In this document: piece by piece, positions 35,306-44,952 of the stretch | Layout of the letters: every line of letters begins with the position of its first letter | Position numbering within the stretch: the first letter of the stretch is position 1 | Assembly: GCA_003667245.1 (NCBI GenBank) | Contig: RCNN01000143.1 | Span: 1 to 47,212, forward strand | Length of the DNA: 47,212 nt | Origin: Heterostelium multicystogenum | Taxonomy: Eukaryota > Evosea > Eumycetozoa > Acytosteliales > Acytosteliaceae | Reading direction: 5' to 3' | The notes under the pieces: generated by a model | The model's database searches: none | What the model saw: the letters and a program-made list of their open reading frames with translations, nothing else | What the model was told of the DNA's origin: nothing | Position numbers and translations under genes: made by a program

Positions 35306-36340
35306 ATGTCCAATTCCCTGTTCAGCCTGGGCTTCGGCGTCGGCACTCAGAACCGCCAAGGTGCTTGGCTGGAAGTGTTTTACGCACAACCGCTGCTCAA
35401 TCCATCGGCTGAAATCATCGCGGCCATCGCGCCGATCCTCGGTTACACCGAAGGCAACCAGGCGATCACTTTCACCGTCACCCAGGCCCTGCAACTGGCT
35501 GACGCGCTCAAGGGCGTCGACGCTGCCCAAGCCGCCCTGTTGAGCCGCCTGGCTGAAAGCCACACGCCGCTGGTCGCCACCCTGCTGGCCGAAGACGCCG
35601 CACTGACCTCCACGCCTGAGGCCTACCTCAAGCTGCACCTGCTGTCCCATCGCCTGGTCAAGCCTCACGGCCTGAGCCTGGCCGGTGTGTTCCCGCAGTT
35701 GCCGAACGTGGCCTGGACCAGCCAGGGCGCAATCGACATCAATGAGCTGGCCGAGCGTCAACTGGAAGCGCGCCTGCGTGGCGACCTGCTGGAAGTGTTC
35801 TCGGTGGACAAGTTCCCGAAAATGACCGACTACGTGGTGCCGAGCGGCGTGCGTATCGCTGATGCCGCGCGCATCCGCCTGGGCGCCTACGTAGGCGAAG
35901 GCACCACCGTGATGCACGAAGGTTTCGTCAACTTCAACGCCGGTACCGAAGGCCCGGGCATGATCGAAGGCCGCGTGTCGGCTGGCGTGTTCGTCGGCAA
36001 GGGTTCGGACCTGGGCGGCGGTTGCTCCACCATGGGCACCCTGTCGGGTGGCGGCAACATCGTGATCAAGGTCGGCGAAGGCTGCCTGATCGGCGCCAAC
36101 GCCGGTATCGGTATCCCGTTGGGCGACCGCAACACCGTGGAGTCGGGCCTGTACGTGACCGCCGGCACCAAGGTTGCGCTGCTGGACGAGCAGAACCAGC
36201 TGGTCAAGGTGGTCAAGGCCCGCGAGCTGGCCGGCCAACCGGACCTGCTGTTCCGCCGCAACTCCGAGACCGGTGCCGTGGAGTGCAAAACCCACAAATC
36301 GGCCATCGAACTGAACGCAGCGCTGCACGCTCACAACTAA
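35306..36340 (+). CDS. dapD: 2,3,4,5-tetrahydropyridine-2,6-dicarboxylate N-succinyltransferase
   Basis: DapD succinylates tetrahydrodipicolinate, the step before DapC in diaminopimelate synthesis. The 344-residue protein is intact and of the long pseudomonad/actinobacterial type, not the 274-residue E. coli type. The N-terminal domain is about 1-170; a left-handed beta-helix follows (G-A-Y-V-G-E-G-T-T-V-M-H-E-G, S-D-L-G-G-G-C-S-T-M-G, G-A-N-A-G-I-G-I-P-L-G-D). The start is preceded by AGAGGTAA. It lies 33 bp after yffB and is followed by a strong terminator. Confidence 0.97.
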   Translation: MSNSLFSLGFGVGTQNRQGAWLEVFYAQPLLNPSAEIIAAIAPILGYTEGNQAITFTVTQALQLADALKGVDAAQAALLSRLAESHTPLVATLLAEDAALTSTPEAYLKLHLLSHRLVKPHGLSLAGVFPQLPNVAWTSQGAIDINELAERQLEARLRGDLLEVFSVDKFPKMTDYVVPSGVRIADAARIRLGAYVGEGTTVMHEGFVNFNAGTEGPGMIEGRVSAGVFVGKGSDLGGGCSTMGTLSGGGNIVIKVGEGCLIGANAGIGIPLGDRNTVESGLYVTAGTKVALLDEQNQLVKVVKARELAGQPDLLFRRNSETGAVECKTHKSAIELNAALHAHN

Positions 36341-36359
36341 GCAGCGACTCGATGCCACT

Positions 36360-36392
36360 AACGGCCCGCGCCTGACCGGTGCGGGCCGTTTA
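36360..36392 (+). terminator. intrinsic terminator after dapD
   Basis: AACGGCCCGC (36360-36369) and GCGGGCCGTT (36381-36390) form a perfect 10-bp stem ending TTTAT, 20 bp past the dapD stop. It separates dapD from csdA, whose start is only 18 bp further on. Confidence 0.75.
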
Positions 36393-36409
36393 TACGAGTC
36401 TTGATCACC

Positions 36410-37616
36410 ATGCTTGTGCCCTCTCCCTGGCGCGCCGATTTTCCGGCCATCGCCACCCTGCAACGGCAAGACCAGACCTATCTGGACAACGCCGCCACCA
36501 CGCAAAAACCTCAAGCCCTGCTGGACGCCATCAGCCATTACTACGCCAATGGCGCAGCCAATGTGCACCGTGCACAGCACTTGCCGGGCGCCCATGCGAC
36601 CCAGGCTTTCGAGGACAGTCGCAGCAAGGTGGCACAGTGGCTGAACGTCGGTGACGAGGGGCAAATCATCTTCACCCACGGCGCGACATCGGCGCTGAAC
36701 CTCCTGGCTTATGGCCTTGAGCACCTATTCAACCCGGGCGACGAGATTGTCATCAGCGCCCTGGAGCACCACGCCAACCTGCTGCCGTGGCAGCAACTGG
36801 CCAAGCGTCGCGAGCTGGCGCTGGTGGTACTGCCGCTTGACGATGACGGCTTGATCGACCTGCAAGCCGCCGCCCAACTGATCGGCCCGCGCACCCGCCT
36901 GCTGGCGGTGAGCCAACTGTCCAACGTACTCGGCGCCTGGCAGCCGTTGCCGCATTTGCTGGCACTGGCCAAGGCCCACGACGCCCTGACGGTGGTCGAT
37001 GGCGCCCAGGGCATCGTGCATGGTCGCCATGATATGCAGGCCCTGGGGCTGCGACTTCTACGTGTTTTCCAGCCATAAACTCTATGGGCCGGACGGCGTC
37101 GGCGTGCTGTATGGCCGCCACCGAAGCCCTGCATCACCTGCGCCACTGGCAGTTTGGGGGCGAGATGGTGCAGCAGGCTGATTATCAAAGCGCCAGTTTC
37201 CGCCCGGCGCCCCTCGGTTTCGAAGCCGGGACTCCGCCGAATCGCCAGCGTGATCGGCCTGGGGGCAACCCTGGATTACCTGAGTTCCCTGGACCAGCAG
37301 GCGGTGACGGCTCACGAAGCCCCTGCACGACTACCTGTTGCGTGGCTTGCAAGCGCGCAATGGCGTGCGCTTGCTGGGGTCGCCGCACGTCGCCCTGGCC
37401 AGCTTCGTGGTGGAAGGCGTGCACAACGCCGACCTCGCCCACTTGCTGACCGAACAAGGGATTGCGGTGCGCGCCGGCCACCATTGTGCGATGCCGCTGC
37501 TCAAGCAGATGGGATTGTCGGGGGCGATTCGGGTGTCATTGGCGCTGTACAACGACTCCGATGACCTGGAGCGCTTTTTTGAAGCGCTGGATCAAGCCCT
37601 GGATATGTTGCGATGA
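36410..37616 (+). CDS. csdA: cysteine desulfurase CsdA (SufS-like), frameshifted
   Basis: A PLP enzyme that takes sulfur from cysteine as a persulfide and passes it to SufE/CsdE. I chose ATG 36410 ([14 protein letters not shown]); an in-frame TTG 9 bp upstream is less likely. Motifs: [27 protein letters not shown], the PLP lysine in [10 protein letters not shown], and the catalytic Cys in R-A-G-H-H-C-A-M-P. Breaks lie near 37045, 37118, 37228 and 37320. Corrected length is about 401 residues. Its stop overlaps the sufE start (ATGA), so desulfurase and sulfur acceptor are coupled. Confidence 0.92.
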
Positions 37617-38026
37617 GCTTGCCGACTGAGGCCGTTGTCGCGCTGGAAGCGTTCCAGGCGGTCGGCAGTTGGGAGCAACGAGCCCGCCTGCTGATGCAAT
37701 GGGGCGAGCGGCTGCCCGCCTTGCCGGACGAAGACAAGGTAGACGTCAATCTGGTGCAGGGCTGTGAAAGCCTGGTGTGGCTGGTGGGGCGCTTGCAGGA
37801 TGGGCATTGGCAGTTTGCCGCCAGCAGCGATGCACGGCTGATACGCGGGCTGGTGGCGTTGTTGCTGGCGCGGGTCAACGGTGTGTCTGCCGCCGAACTG
37901 CAAGCCGTCGACTTGCCCGGCTGGTTTGAACAACTGGGCCTGTCGCGGCAGTTATCGCCGTCGCGCAGCAATGGGTTGAATGCCGTGCTTCAGCGGATGC
38001 GGGAGTTGAGCCTTATACAAAACTAA
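37613..38026 (+). CDS. sufE: SufE/CsdE-family sulfur acceptor
   Basis: SufE-type proteins accept sulfur from the desulfurase and stimulate its activity. The 137-residue protein is intact; Cys51 in V-Q-G-C-E-S-L-V-W is the acceptor. The location next to csdA and tcdA fits the CsdE role, which in E. coli delivers sulfur together with CsdA to CsdL/TcdA. The TAA stop at 38024-38026 overlaps the first two bases of the palindrome at 38025. Confidence 0.94.
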   Translation: MSLPTEAVVALEAFQAVGSWEQRARLLMQWGERLPALPDEDKVDVNLVQGCESLVWLVGRLQDGHWQFAASSDARLIRGLVALLLARVNGVSAAELQAVDLPGWFEQLGLSRQLSPSRSNGLNAVLQRMRELSLIQN

Positions 38027-38119
38027 ATGTGGGAGCGGGCTTGCTCGCGAAGCGGCGTGTCAGTCACCGGAGATGTCGACTGATACACCGCTTTCGCGAG
38101 CAAGCCCGCTCCCACATTT
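38025..38119. repeat. REPIN-type inverted repeat between sufE and tcdA stops
   Basis: AAATGTGGGAGCGGGCTTGC... (38025-38051) and its exact 27-base reverse complement (38093-38119) flank a 41-base centre with an inner stem TCAGTC / GACTGA. It occupies nearly the whole convergent gap, touching the sufE stop and ending 6 bp from the inferred tcdA stop. Confidence 0.92.
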
Positions 38120-38125
38120 TGATCT

Positions 38126-38951
38126 TCATTCCAGACTGAGATCTAAGGGCCTTGACCCTGTCAGCAGGCCGGCGCACCCCGGCCACTATCTTGTCCACCG
38201 CCTTGGTCGCGGCCACCATGCCGAAGGTCGCAGTCACCATCATCACCGCGCCAAACCCGCCGGCGCAGTCCAGCTTCACGCCATCCCCGACAAAACTCTT
38301 CTGCAAACAGATGCTGCCGTCCGGCTTCGGGTAACGCAGCTGTTCGGTGGAGAACACGCAGGGCACGCTGTAATGGCGGGTCACAGTGCGGAGAAGCCAT
38401 AATCGCGACGCAACGTGGAGCGCACCTTCGACGCCAGCGGGTCATTGAACGTACGGTTCAAGTCACACACCTGAATCAACGTCGGATCAATCTGCCCGCC
38501 CGCGCCGCCGGTGGTGATGATCTGGATCTTGCGCCGCTTGCACCAGGCAATCAGTGCGGCCTTGGCGTTCACACTGTCGATGCAGTCGATCACGCAATCG
38601 ATATTGGGCGTGATGTACTCGGCCATCGTCTCGCGGGTCACGAAATCCGCCACCGCGTGCACGGTGCAATCCGGGTTGATGCCTTTCAGGCGCTCGGCCA
38701 TGACCTCGACCTTGGCCTTGCCCACCGTGCTGTCCAGCGCATGCAACTGACGGTTGCTGTTGCTGACGCATACATCATCGAGGTCAAACAGCGAAATCTC
38801 GCCCACGCCGCAGCGAGCGATGGCTTCCGCCGCCCACGAAACCCACCCCGCCCACGCCGACGATGGCCACATGGGCCGCCTTCAGGCGCTCCAGGCCTTC
38901 AATGCCATACAAGCGGGCGACGCCGGCAAACCGTGGATCTTCTGTACTCAT
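38126..38951 (-). CDS. tcdA: tRNA threonylcarbamoyladenosine dehydratase TcdA (CsdL), frameshifted
   Basis: TcdA is an E1-like ATP-dependent enzyme that cyclises t6A37 to ct6A37 in ANN-decoding tRNAs. It is linked to the CsdA-CsdE sulfur relay in E. coli; csdA and sufE lie opposite. The start M-S-T-E-D-P-R-F-A-G-V (38949-38951) leads to the ThiF-type nucleotide loop, which is broken by an indel near 38845. Then come L-F-D-L-D-D-V-C-V-S-N-S-N-R-Q and V-I-D-C-I-D-S-V-N-A-K. Other breaks lie near 38393 and at 38145-38150, where an extra C pushes the frame past the real end (D-L-S-L-E, TGA at 38126-38128) into the palindrome. Corrected size is about 274 residues. Confidence 0.9.
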
Positions 38952-39170
38952 GACCATTACCCCAAAAACCGGCGCGCATTATAGGGCTACACAGCGACAA
39001 GTTTTAAACTACAAGCTACAAGTAAGAGAACTTACGACGAGTTGCACTGCCCAATGTCCGGTTTTTCCCGGCTTGCTGTACGGTCGGTGAAAGGCCAGTG
39101 TAGGATGCGCGCCGTTCGGCGCAGGCCGACACCTCTTTTCGTTCCACACCCTTTGGAACCCGAAATAGCC

Positions 39171-41765
39171 ATGTCATCGCGTAAATTTGGACTCAACCTG
39201 GTGGTGGTGCTGGCAATTGCCGCGCTGTTCACCGGCTTCTGGGCGCTGATCAACCGCCCGGTCAATGCCCCTAACTGGCCCGAGCAGATCTCCGGTTTTT
39301 CGTACTCGCCGTTCCAGCAAGGCCAGTACCCACAGAAAGACCAGTATCCGACCGACGATCAAATGCGTCAGGACCTTGCGATCATGAGCAAGCTGACGGA
39401 CAACATCCGTACCTACTCGGTCGACGGCACCCTGGGGGATATCCCCAAGCTGGCGGAAGAATTCGGCCTGCGGGTGACCCTGGGGATCTGGATCAGTCCG
39501 GACCTCGAGCGCAACGAGCGCGAGATCCAGCGCGCCATCGAAATCGCCAACAGCTCCCGCAGCGTAGTGCGGGTAGTGGTGGGCAACGAGGCGCTGTTCC
39601 GTGAGGAAATCACTCCGGAAGCGCTGATCGTGCTGCTGGATCGGGTACGGGCCGCCGTCAAGGTGCCCGTGACCACCTCCGAGCAATGGCACATCTGGGA
39701 ACACAACCCGCAACTGGCCAAGCACGTCGACCTGATCGCCGCGCACATCCTGCCGTACTGGGAACATATCCCGGTGGACAAGGCCGGCCAGTTCGTCCTC
39801 GATCGCGCACGGGACCTGAAGAAGACCTTCCCGAAAAAAGCCGCTGTTGCTGTCGGAGGTTGGCTGGCCGAGCAACGGCCGGATGCGTGGCGGTGCTGAC
39901 GCCTCCCCCGCCGACCAGGCGATTTACCTGCGCACGCTGGTTAACACGCTGAACCGCCAGGGCTACAACTACTTCGTGATCGAAAGCGTTTGACCAGCCA
40001 TGGAAAGCCAGCGACGAAGGCTCTGTAGGCGCCTATTGGGGCGTGTTCAACGCCGCACGCCAGCAGAAATTCAACTTTGATGGCCCGGTGGTCGCGATTC
40101 CGCAATGGCGAGTGCTGGCGATCGGCTCGGTGGTGCTTGCGCTGCTGTCCCTGACCCTGCTGATGATCGACGGCTCGGCCCTGCGCCAGCGCGGCCGTAC
40201 GTTCCTGACCTTTATCGCGTTCCTGTGCGGGTCGGTATTGGTGTGGATCGGTTATGACTACAGCCAGCAATACAGCACCTGGTTCAGCTTGACGGTGGGC
40301 TTCCTGCTGGCACTCGGCGCCCTGGGCGTATTTATCGTGTTGCTGACCGAAGCCCATGAGCTGGCCGAAGCAGTCTGGACCCACAAACGCCGGCGTGAAT
40401 TCCTGCCGGTTGAAGGGGATTCGGACTACCGCCCGAAAGTCTCGATCCACGTGCCGTGCTACAACGAGCCGCCGGAGATGGTCAAACAGACCCTCGACGC
40501 CCTGGCCGCCCTCGATTATCCGGACTACGAAGTCCTGATCATCGACAACAACACCAAGGACCCGGCCGTGTGGGAGCCGGTGCGCGACTACTGCGAAAAC
40601 CCTCGGCCCGCGCTTCAAGTTCTTCCACGTCTCGCCCCTGGCCGGTTTCAAGGGCGGCGCACTGAACTACCTGATCCCGCACACCGCTAAGGATGCCGAA
40701 GTGATCGCGGTGATCGACTCCGATTACTGCGTGTCGCCAAACTGGCTCAAGCACATGGTGCCGCACTTCGCCGACCCGAAAATCGCCGTGGTGCAGTCGC
40801 CACAGGATTATCGCGACCAGAACGAAAGCACCTTCAAGAAGCTCTGCTACGCGGAATACAAAGGCTTCTTCCATATCGGCATGGTCACCCGCAACGACCG
40901 TGACGCGATCATCCAGCACGGCACCATGACCATGACCCGTCGCTCGGTGCTGGAAGAGCTGGGCTGGGCCGACTGGTGCATCTGTGAGGATGCCGAGCTG
41001 GGCCTGCGGGTCTTCGAGAAGGGCCTGTCGGCGGCGTACTACCACGACAGCTACGGCAAGGGCCTGATGCCCGATACCTTTATCGACTTCAAGAAACAGC
41101 GTTTCCGCTGGGCCTACGGCGCGATCCAGATCATCAAGCGCCACACTGCGAGCCTCTTGCGCGGCAAGGACACCGAGCTGACCCGTGGCCAGCGCTACCA
41201 CTTCCTCGCGGGGTGGTTGCCGTGGGTGGCCGACGGCATGAACATCTTCTTCACCGTGGGCGCCTTGTTGTGGTCGGCGGCGATGATTATCGTGCCGACG
41301 CGGGTTGACCCGCCGCTGCTGATTTTCGCGATCCCGCCACTGGCGTTGTTCGTGTTCAAGGTCGGCAAGATCATCTTCCTCTACCGTCGTGCGGTGGGTG
41401 TGAACCTGAAAGATGCGTTCTGCGCGGCACTGGCCGGGCTGGCGTTGTCGCACACCATCGCCAAGGCGGTGCTGTACGGGTTCTTCACCACCAGCATTCC
41501 GTTCTTCCGTACACCGAAGAATGCCGATAACCACGGTTTCTGGGTGGCGATTTCCGAAGCCCGGGAAGAGATGTTCATCATGCTGCTGTTGTGGGGTGCG
41601 GCACTGGGGATTTACCTGGTGCAAGGGCTGCCGAGCAATGACATGCGCTTCTGGGTGGTGATGTTGCTGGTGCAGTCGCTGCCGTATGTGGCGGCGCTGA
41701 TCATGGCGTTCCTGTCGTCGCTGCCGAAACCGGCACCGAAGCAAGAGCCCGTAGCCGCTGCTTAA
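39171..41765 (+). CDS. ndvB: NdvB-type beta-1,3-glucan synthase: GH17 domain fused to GT2 glycosyltransferase, three frameshifts
   Basis: NdvB makes periplasmic cyclic or linear beta-glucans; in P. aeruginosa its glucans are tied to biofilm-specific antibiotic tolerance. Start M-S-S-R-K-F-G-L-N leads to a membrane span, then a periplasmic GH17-like domain (F-S-Y-S-P-F, V-V-G-N-E-A-L-F-R with the acid/base Glu, and a second Glu at about 39985). Membrane spans at about 40100-40350 follow, then a cytoplasmic GT2 domain (H-V-P-C-Y-N-E-P-P, I-D-S-D-Y, C-E-D-A-E-L-G, Q-R-F-R-W) and a C-terminal cluster of membrane spans. Breaks lie near 39885, 39983 and 40603 (extra bases). Stop is TAA at 41763-41765; corrected size is about 864 residues. 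The 219-bp upstream gap shows no strong promoter. Confidence 0.88.
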
Positions 41766-41783
41766 AATCCTGCGCAATGCACT

Positions 41784-41809
41784 AAACGGCGGCCTCTGGC
41801 CGCCGTTTT
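41784..41809 (+). terminator. intrinsic terminator after ndvB
   Basis: AAACGGCGGCC (41784-41794) and GGCCGCCGTTT (41798-41808) form a perfect 11-bp stem with a TCT loop and end in TTTT, 19 bp after the ndvB stop. Confidence 0.85.
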
Positions 41810-41856
41810 GCTATAAGATAACGGCCATTTTGTGAGACTTGGCCCAGGCCATTGCT

Positions 41857-41951
41857 TTGTGTGGGAGCGGGCTTGCTCGCGAATGCGCCGGGTCAGTTCA
41901 TACATTGTTGACTGACACTCCGTATTCGCGAGCAAGCCCGCTCCCACACAA
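41857..41951. repeat. REPIN-type inverted repeat between ndvB and dapE
   Basis: TTGTGTGGGAGCGGGCTTGC... (41857-41884) and its exact 28-base reverse complement (41924-41951) flank a 39-base centre with an inner stem GTCAGT / ACTGAC. A partial extra arm (CTCCCACAT, about 41958-41966) follows, as after the copy at 8299-8389. It sits about 50 bp upstream of the dapE start. Confidence 0.92.
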
Positions 41952-42002
41952 GCCCCCCTCCCACATAAGCCTTGCGCCCTGACATGCTTCTGGAGTTTTT
42001 AC

Positions 42003-43153
42003 ATGACGGCCCACGCCGACCTTTCGCCGACCCTCCAACTCGCTATCGACCTGATCCGCCGCCCGTCGGTGACGCCGGTCGACGCCGATTGCCAGAAGCT
42101 GATGATGCAGCGCCTGGGCGACGCCGGTTTGCGCTTGAGCCGATGCGCATCGAGGATGTGGATAACTTCTGGGCCACCCACGGCAAACACGAAGGCCCGG
42201 TATTGTGCTTCGCCGGCCACACCGACGTGGTGCCGACCGGCCCGGTCAAGGCCTGGCAGAACGACCCGTTCGACGCGCTGATCGATGAAAACGGCATGCT
42301 CTGCGGCCGTGGCGCAGCCGACATGAAAGGCAGCCTGGCGGCGATGCTGGTCGCTTCCGAGCGCTTTGTGACCGACTACCCGGACCACAAGGGTTCGGTC
42401 GCATTCCTGATCACCAGTGACGAAGAAGGCCCGGCGCACCACGGCACCAAGGCCGTGATCGAACGCCTGGCAGCCCGCAAGGAGCGCCTGGACTGGTGCA
42501 TCGTCGGCGAACCGTCGAGCACCACCCTGGTGGGCGACGTGGTCAAGAACGGCCGTCGCGGCTCCCTCGGCGCCACCCTGACCGTGCGCGGCGTGCAAGG
42601 CCATGTGGCCTACCCGCACCTGGCGAAGAACCCGATCCACCTGGCGGCTCCGGCCCTGGCCGAACTGGCCGCCGAGCACTGGGACGATGGCAACACCTTC
42701 TTCCCGCCTACCAGCTTCCAGATTTCCAACCTCAACTCCGGCACCGGCGCCACCAACGTGATCCCGGGCGACCTGACGGCGGTGTTCAACTTCCGCTTCT
42801 CCACCGAGTCCACCGTCGAAGGCCTGCAGCAGCGGGTCGCGGCGATTCTCGACAAGCATGGCCTGGACTGGCATGTGGAGTGGGCGCTGTCGGGCCTGCC
42901 GTTCCTCACCGAACCGGGCGCGTTGCTCGATGCGGTCTCCGCCAGCATCAAGGCCGTCACCGGTCGCGAGACCCAGGCGTCCACCAGCGGCGGCACCTCC
43001 GATGGGCGCTTCATCGCGACCCTCGGCACTCAGGTGGTGGAGCTGGGCCCGGTCAACGCGACGATCCATCAGGTCAACGAGCGCATCCTCGCCAGCGACC
43101 TCGATGTGCTGACCGAAATCTACTACCAGACCCTGATCAAGTTGCTCGCCTGA
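42003..43153 (+). CDS. dapE: succinyl-diaminopimelate desuccinylase, one frameshift
   Basis: DapE removes succinate from N-succinyl-LL-diaminopimelate, after DapD and DapC, both encoded upstream. The start at 42003 follows a GGAG site. Zinc and catalytic residues are visible: His in A-G-H-T-D-V-V-P, Asp in G-A-A-D-M-K-G, the Glu pair in S-D-E-E-G-P-A, Glu-containing I-V-G-E-P-S-S, and His in [10 protein letters not shown] missing base near 42140 (expected L-E-P-M-R-I) breaks the frame once. Corrected length is 383 residues. The stop overlaps the rlmA start by one base (TGATG). Confidence 0.95.
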
Positions 43154-43963
43154 TGCTCGCTTGCCCCATTTGCAGCGCACCGCTCCATGAAGTGGACAAC
43201 GGCGTAGCCTGCCCGTCCGGGCACCGTTTCGACCGGGCACGCCAGGGTTACCTGAACCTGTTGCCGGTGCAGCACAAGAACAGCCGTGACCCAGGCGACA
43301 ACCTGGCGATGGTGGAAGCGCGCCGCGACTTTCTCAACGCCGGGCATTACGCCCCGGTGGCCAGGCGCCTGGCCGAAACTGGCCGCTGAACGCAAACCCC
43401 AGCGCTGGCTCGACATCGGCTGTGGCGAGGGTTACTACACCGCACAGATCGCCGACGCCCTGCTGCGCGCCGATGGTTATGCCCTGGATATTTCCAGGGA
43501 AGCGGTCAAGCGCGCCTGCAAGCGCAACCCCACGGTGACCTGGTTGATCGCCAGCATGGCCCGGGTGCCGTTGGCCGATGCCAGTTGCCAGTTCCTGGCC
43601 AGCGTGTTCAGCCCACTGGACTGGCTGGAGGCCAAGCGCCTGCTCAGCCCGGGTGGTGGTTTGATGAAAGTCGGCCCGACCCGCGGCCACCTGATGGAGC
43701 TGCGTGAGCGTTTGTACGACGAAGTGCGCGAGTACACCGACGACAAGCACCTGGCGCTGGTGCCGCAGGGCATGAGCCTGCAACACAGCGAAACCCTGGA
43801 GTTCAAGCTCAGCCTGGCCGACCCCAAGGATCGCGCCAACCTGCTGGCGATGACGCCCCACGGCTGGCGCGCGAGTGCCGAACGCCGGGCCCGGGTGATC
43901 GAAGCCGCCGAACCGCTGCTGGTCACTGTGTCGATGCGCTACGACTATTTCGTGCTTCAATAA
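43153..43963 (+). CDS. rlmA: 23S rRNA (guanine745-N1)-methyltransferase, one frameshift
   Basis: RlmA methylates G745 in helix 35 of 23S rRNA using S-adenosylmethionine. The N-terminal zinc site is Cys4, Cys7, Cys20 and His24 (C-P-I-C ... C-P-S-G-H). The SAM-binding motif is L-D-I-G-C-G-E-G-Y-Y near 43410. The frame breaks near 43378, where an extra base turns the expected A-K-L-A-A-E into a premature stop. Corrected length is about 269 residues, ending Y-D-Y-F-V-L-Q. It is translationally coupled to dapE. Confidence 0.93.
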
Positions 43964-43974
43964 CCCATTATTTT

Positions 43975-43994
43975 TGTGGGCCTCGGGGCCCACA
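43975..43994. other. hairpin after rlmA
   Basis: TGTGGGCC (43975-43982) and GGCCCACA (43987-43994) form a perfect 8-bp stem, 12 bp past the rlmA stop. It is preceded, not followed, by a T run on the plus strand, so it is not a classic terminator. Confidence 0.4.
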
Positions 43995-44040
43995 CCGAAT
44001 CCGCGAATGGATTTTCAAAATCCCGCAACGAGGAACATCC

Positions 44041-44420
44041 ATGCGCCAACCTGATATCGAGATTTACCTCAAGGACGCCGACGTCGACCACAAGGCCATC
44101 GCCGCCTGGTTGGGCGCCGCCCTGGGCCCGTGCACCGACTGGGTCCAGCGCGGCCAGACCTACAAGTGCAAAGCCGGCAGCGTACCGGTCACCTGGCTGC
44201 CGAAAGCCGTAGGCAAATGGAACAGCCTGTACCTGGAAAGCGACCAGACCCCGTGGGAAGACGACATCGCCTGCGCCCGCGCAGCCTTTGCCGCGCTGAA
44301 CGTCGAAGTGCGTTTGCGCGCCGGGCAGTTGGGTAGAGGAAGAAGGTGAAGAAAGCGCGGATACCTGGATTCGTATCAGCGTTAGACGGTGAAGAGCAGA
44401 TCACCTGGAAAACAACCTGA
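44041..44420 (+). CDS. conserved hypothetical protein (PA1160-like), two frameshifts
   Basis: A small acidic protein of unknown function. It starts M-R-Q-P-D-I-E-I-Y-L-K-D-A-D behind a good GAGGAA site, with Trp-rich segments (A-A-W-L-G-A-A-L, V-T-W-L-P-K-A-V-G-K-W). The clean frame ends early at 44349. In the other frames the reading continues W-V-E-E-E-G-E-E-S-A-D-T-W-I-R-I-S-V and, after an extra A near 44386, D-G-E-E-Q-I-T-W-K-T-T with TGA at 44418-44420, giving about 125 residues. The order dapE-rlmA-hypothetical-csp matches what I recall of PA1162-PA1159 in P. aeruginosa. No signal peptide or membrane span. Confidence 0.7.
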
Positions 44421-44422
44421 GG

Positions 44423-44534
44423 GATCGTTCCCACGCTCTGCGTGGGAATGCAACCTGTGACGCTCCGCGTCACGATTAAAAGCAGACGCGGAGCGTCCAA
44501 AAGAAGCATTCCCACGCAGAGCGTGGGAACGATC
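44423..44534. repeat. nested composite palindrome between two convergent genes
   Basis: GATCGTTCCCACGCTCTGCG... (44423-44451) has an exact 29-base reverse complement at 44506-44534. Nested inside, GACGCTCCGCGTC (44459-44471) pairs with GACGCGGAGCGTC (44485-44497). Each outer arm also folds alone (TTCCCACGC/GCGTGGGAA). The element begins 2 bp after the hypothetical gene stop and ends 9 bp before the cold-shock gene stop. Confidence 0.9.
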
Positions 44535-44543
44535 ACGCCAAGG

Positions 44544-44754
44544 TTACAGGCCCACCACATCCTCAGCCTGCAAGCCCTTCTCTCCCGTCACCACGGCGTT
44601 ATTCCACCTGCTGGCCTTCGGCCAATGAACGATGCCCTTCACCGCGAATGGCGCGTTAGTGCACAAACACATCCTTGCCATCTTCCCGCTGGATAAAGCC
44701 ATAGCCCTTGGCGTCGTTGAACCACTTCACATTGCCGGTTTCGCGCGTTGCCAT
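44544..44754 (-). pseudogene. CspA-family cold-shock protein with in-frame stop and frameshift
   Basis: Cold-shock domain proteins are 65-70-residue RNA-binding OB folds. The start [13 protein letters not shown] (44752-44754) leads to RNP1 K-G-Y-G-F-I-Q and RNP2 V-F-V-H. Codon 33 is then TAA (44656-44658) where the family has Tyr or Phe. This is a length-neutral change, unlike the indels elsewhere. An extra A near 44611 also shifts the frame. The tail V-T-G-E-K-G-L-Q-A-E-D-V-V-G-L and TAA at 44544-44546 remain, for a nominal 69 residues. It is either a real pseudogene or two sequence errors; I cannot decide, and the error-rich surroundings favour the latter. Confidence 0.65.
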
Positions 44755-44952
44755 CTGTTTTGCTCCCACATGCTTTTTATAAGTACGTTTATTGTTGAGT
44801 CGTCGCAGTTTGAACTGCCGAGTTATAAGACAGGCTCAAAAAGCTTCAACTCAAGATTACTTCGCCGCTTTTTTGCCGATTTTCGGCTAATACTGCACAC
44901 TAGCGCCCCGAGCACCTGCCCGGTTTATTTCCCCACTCAAAGCAGAAGCCGT

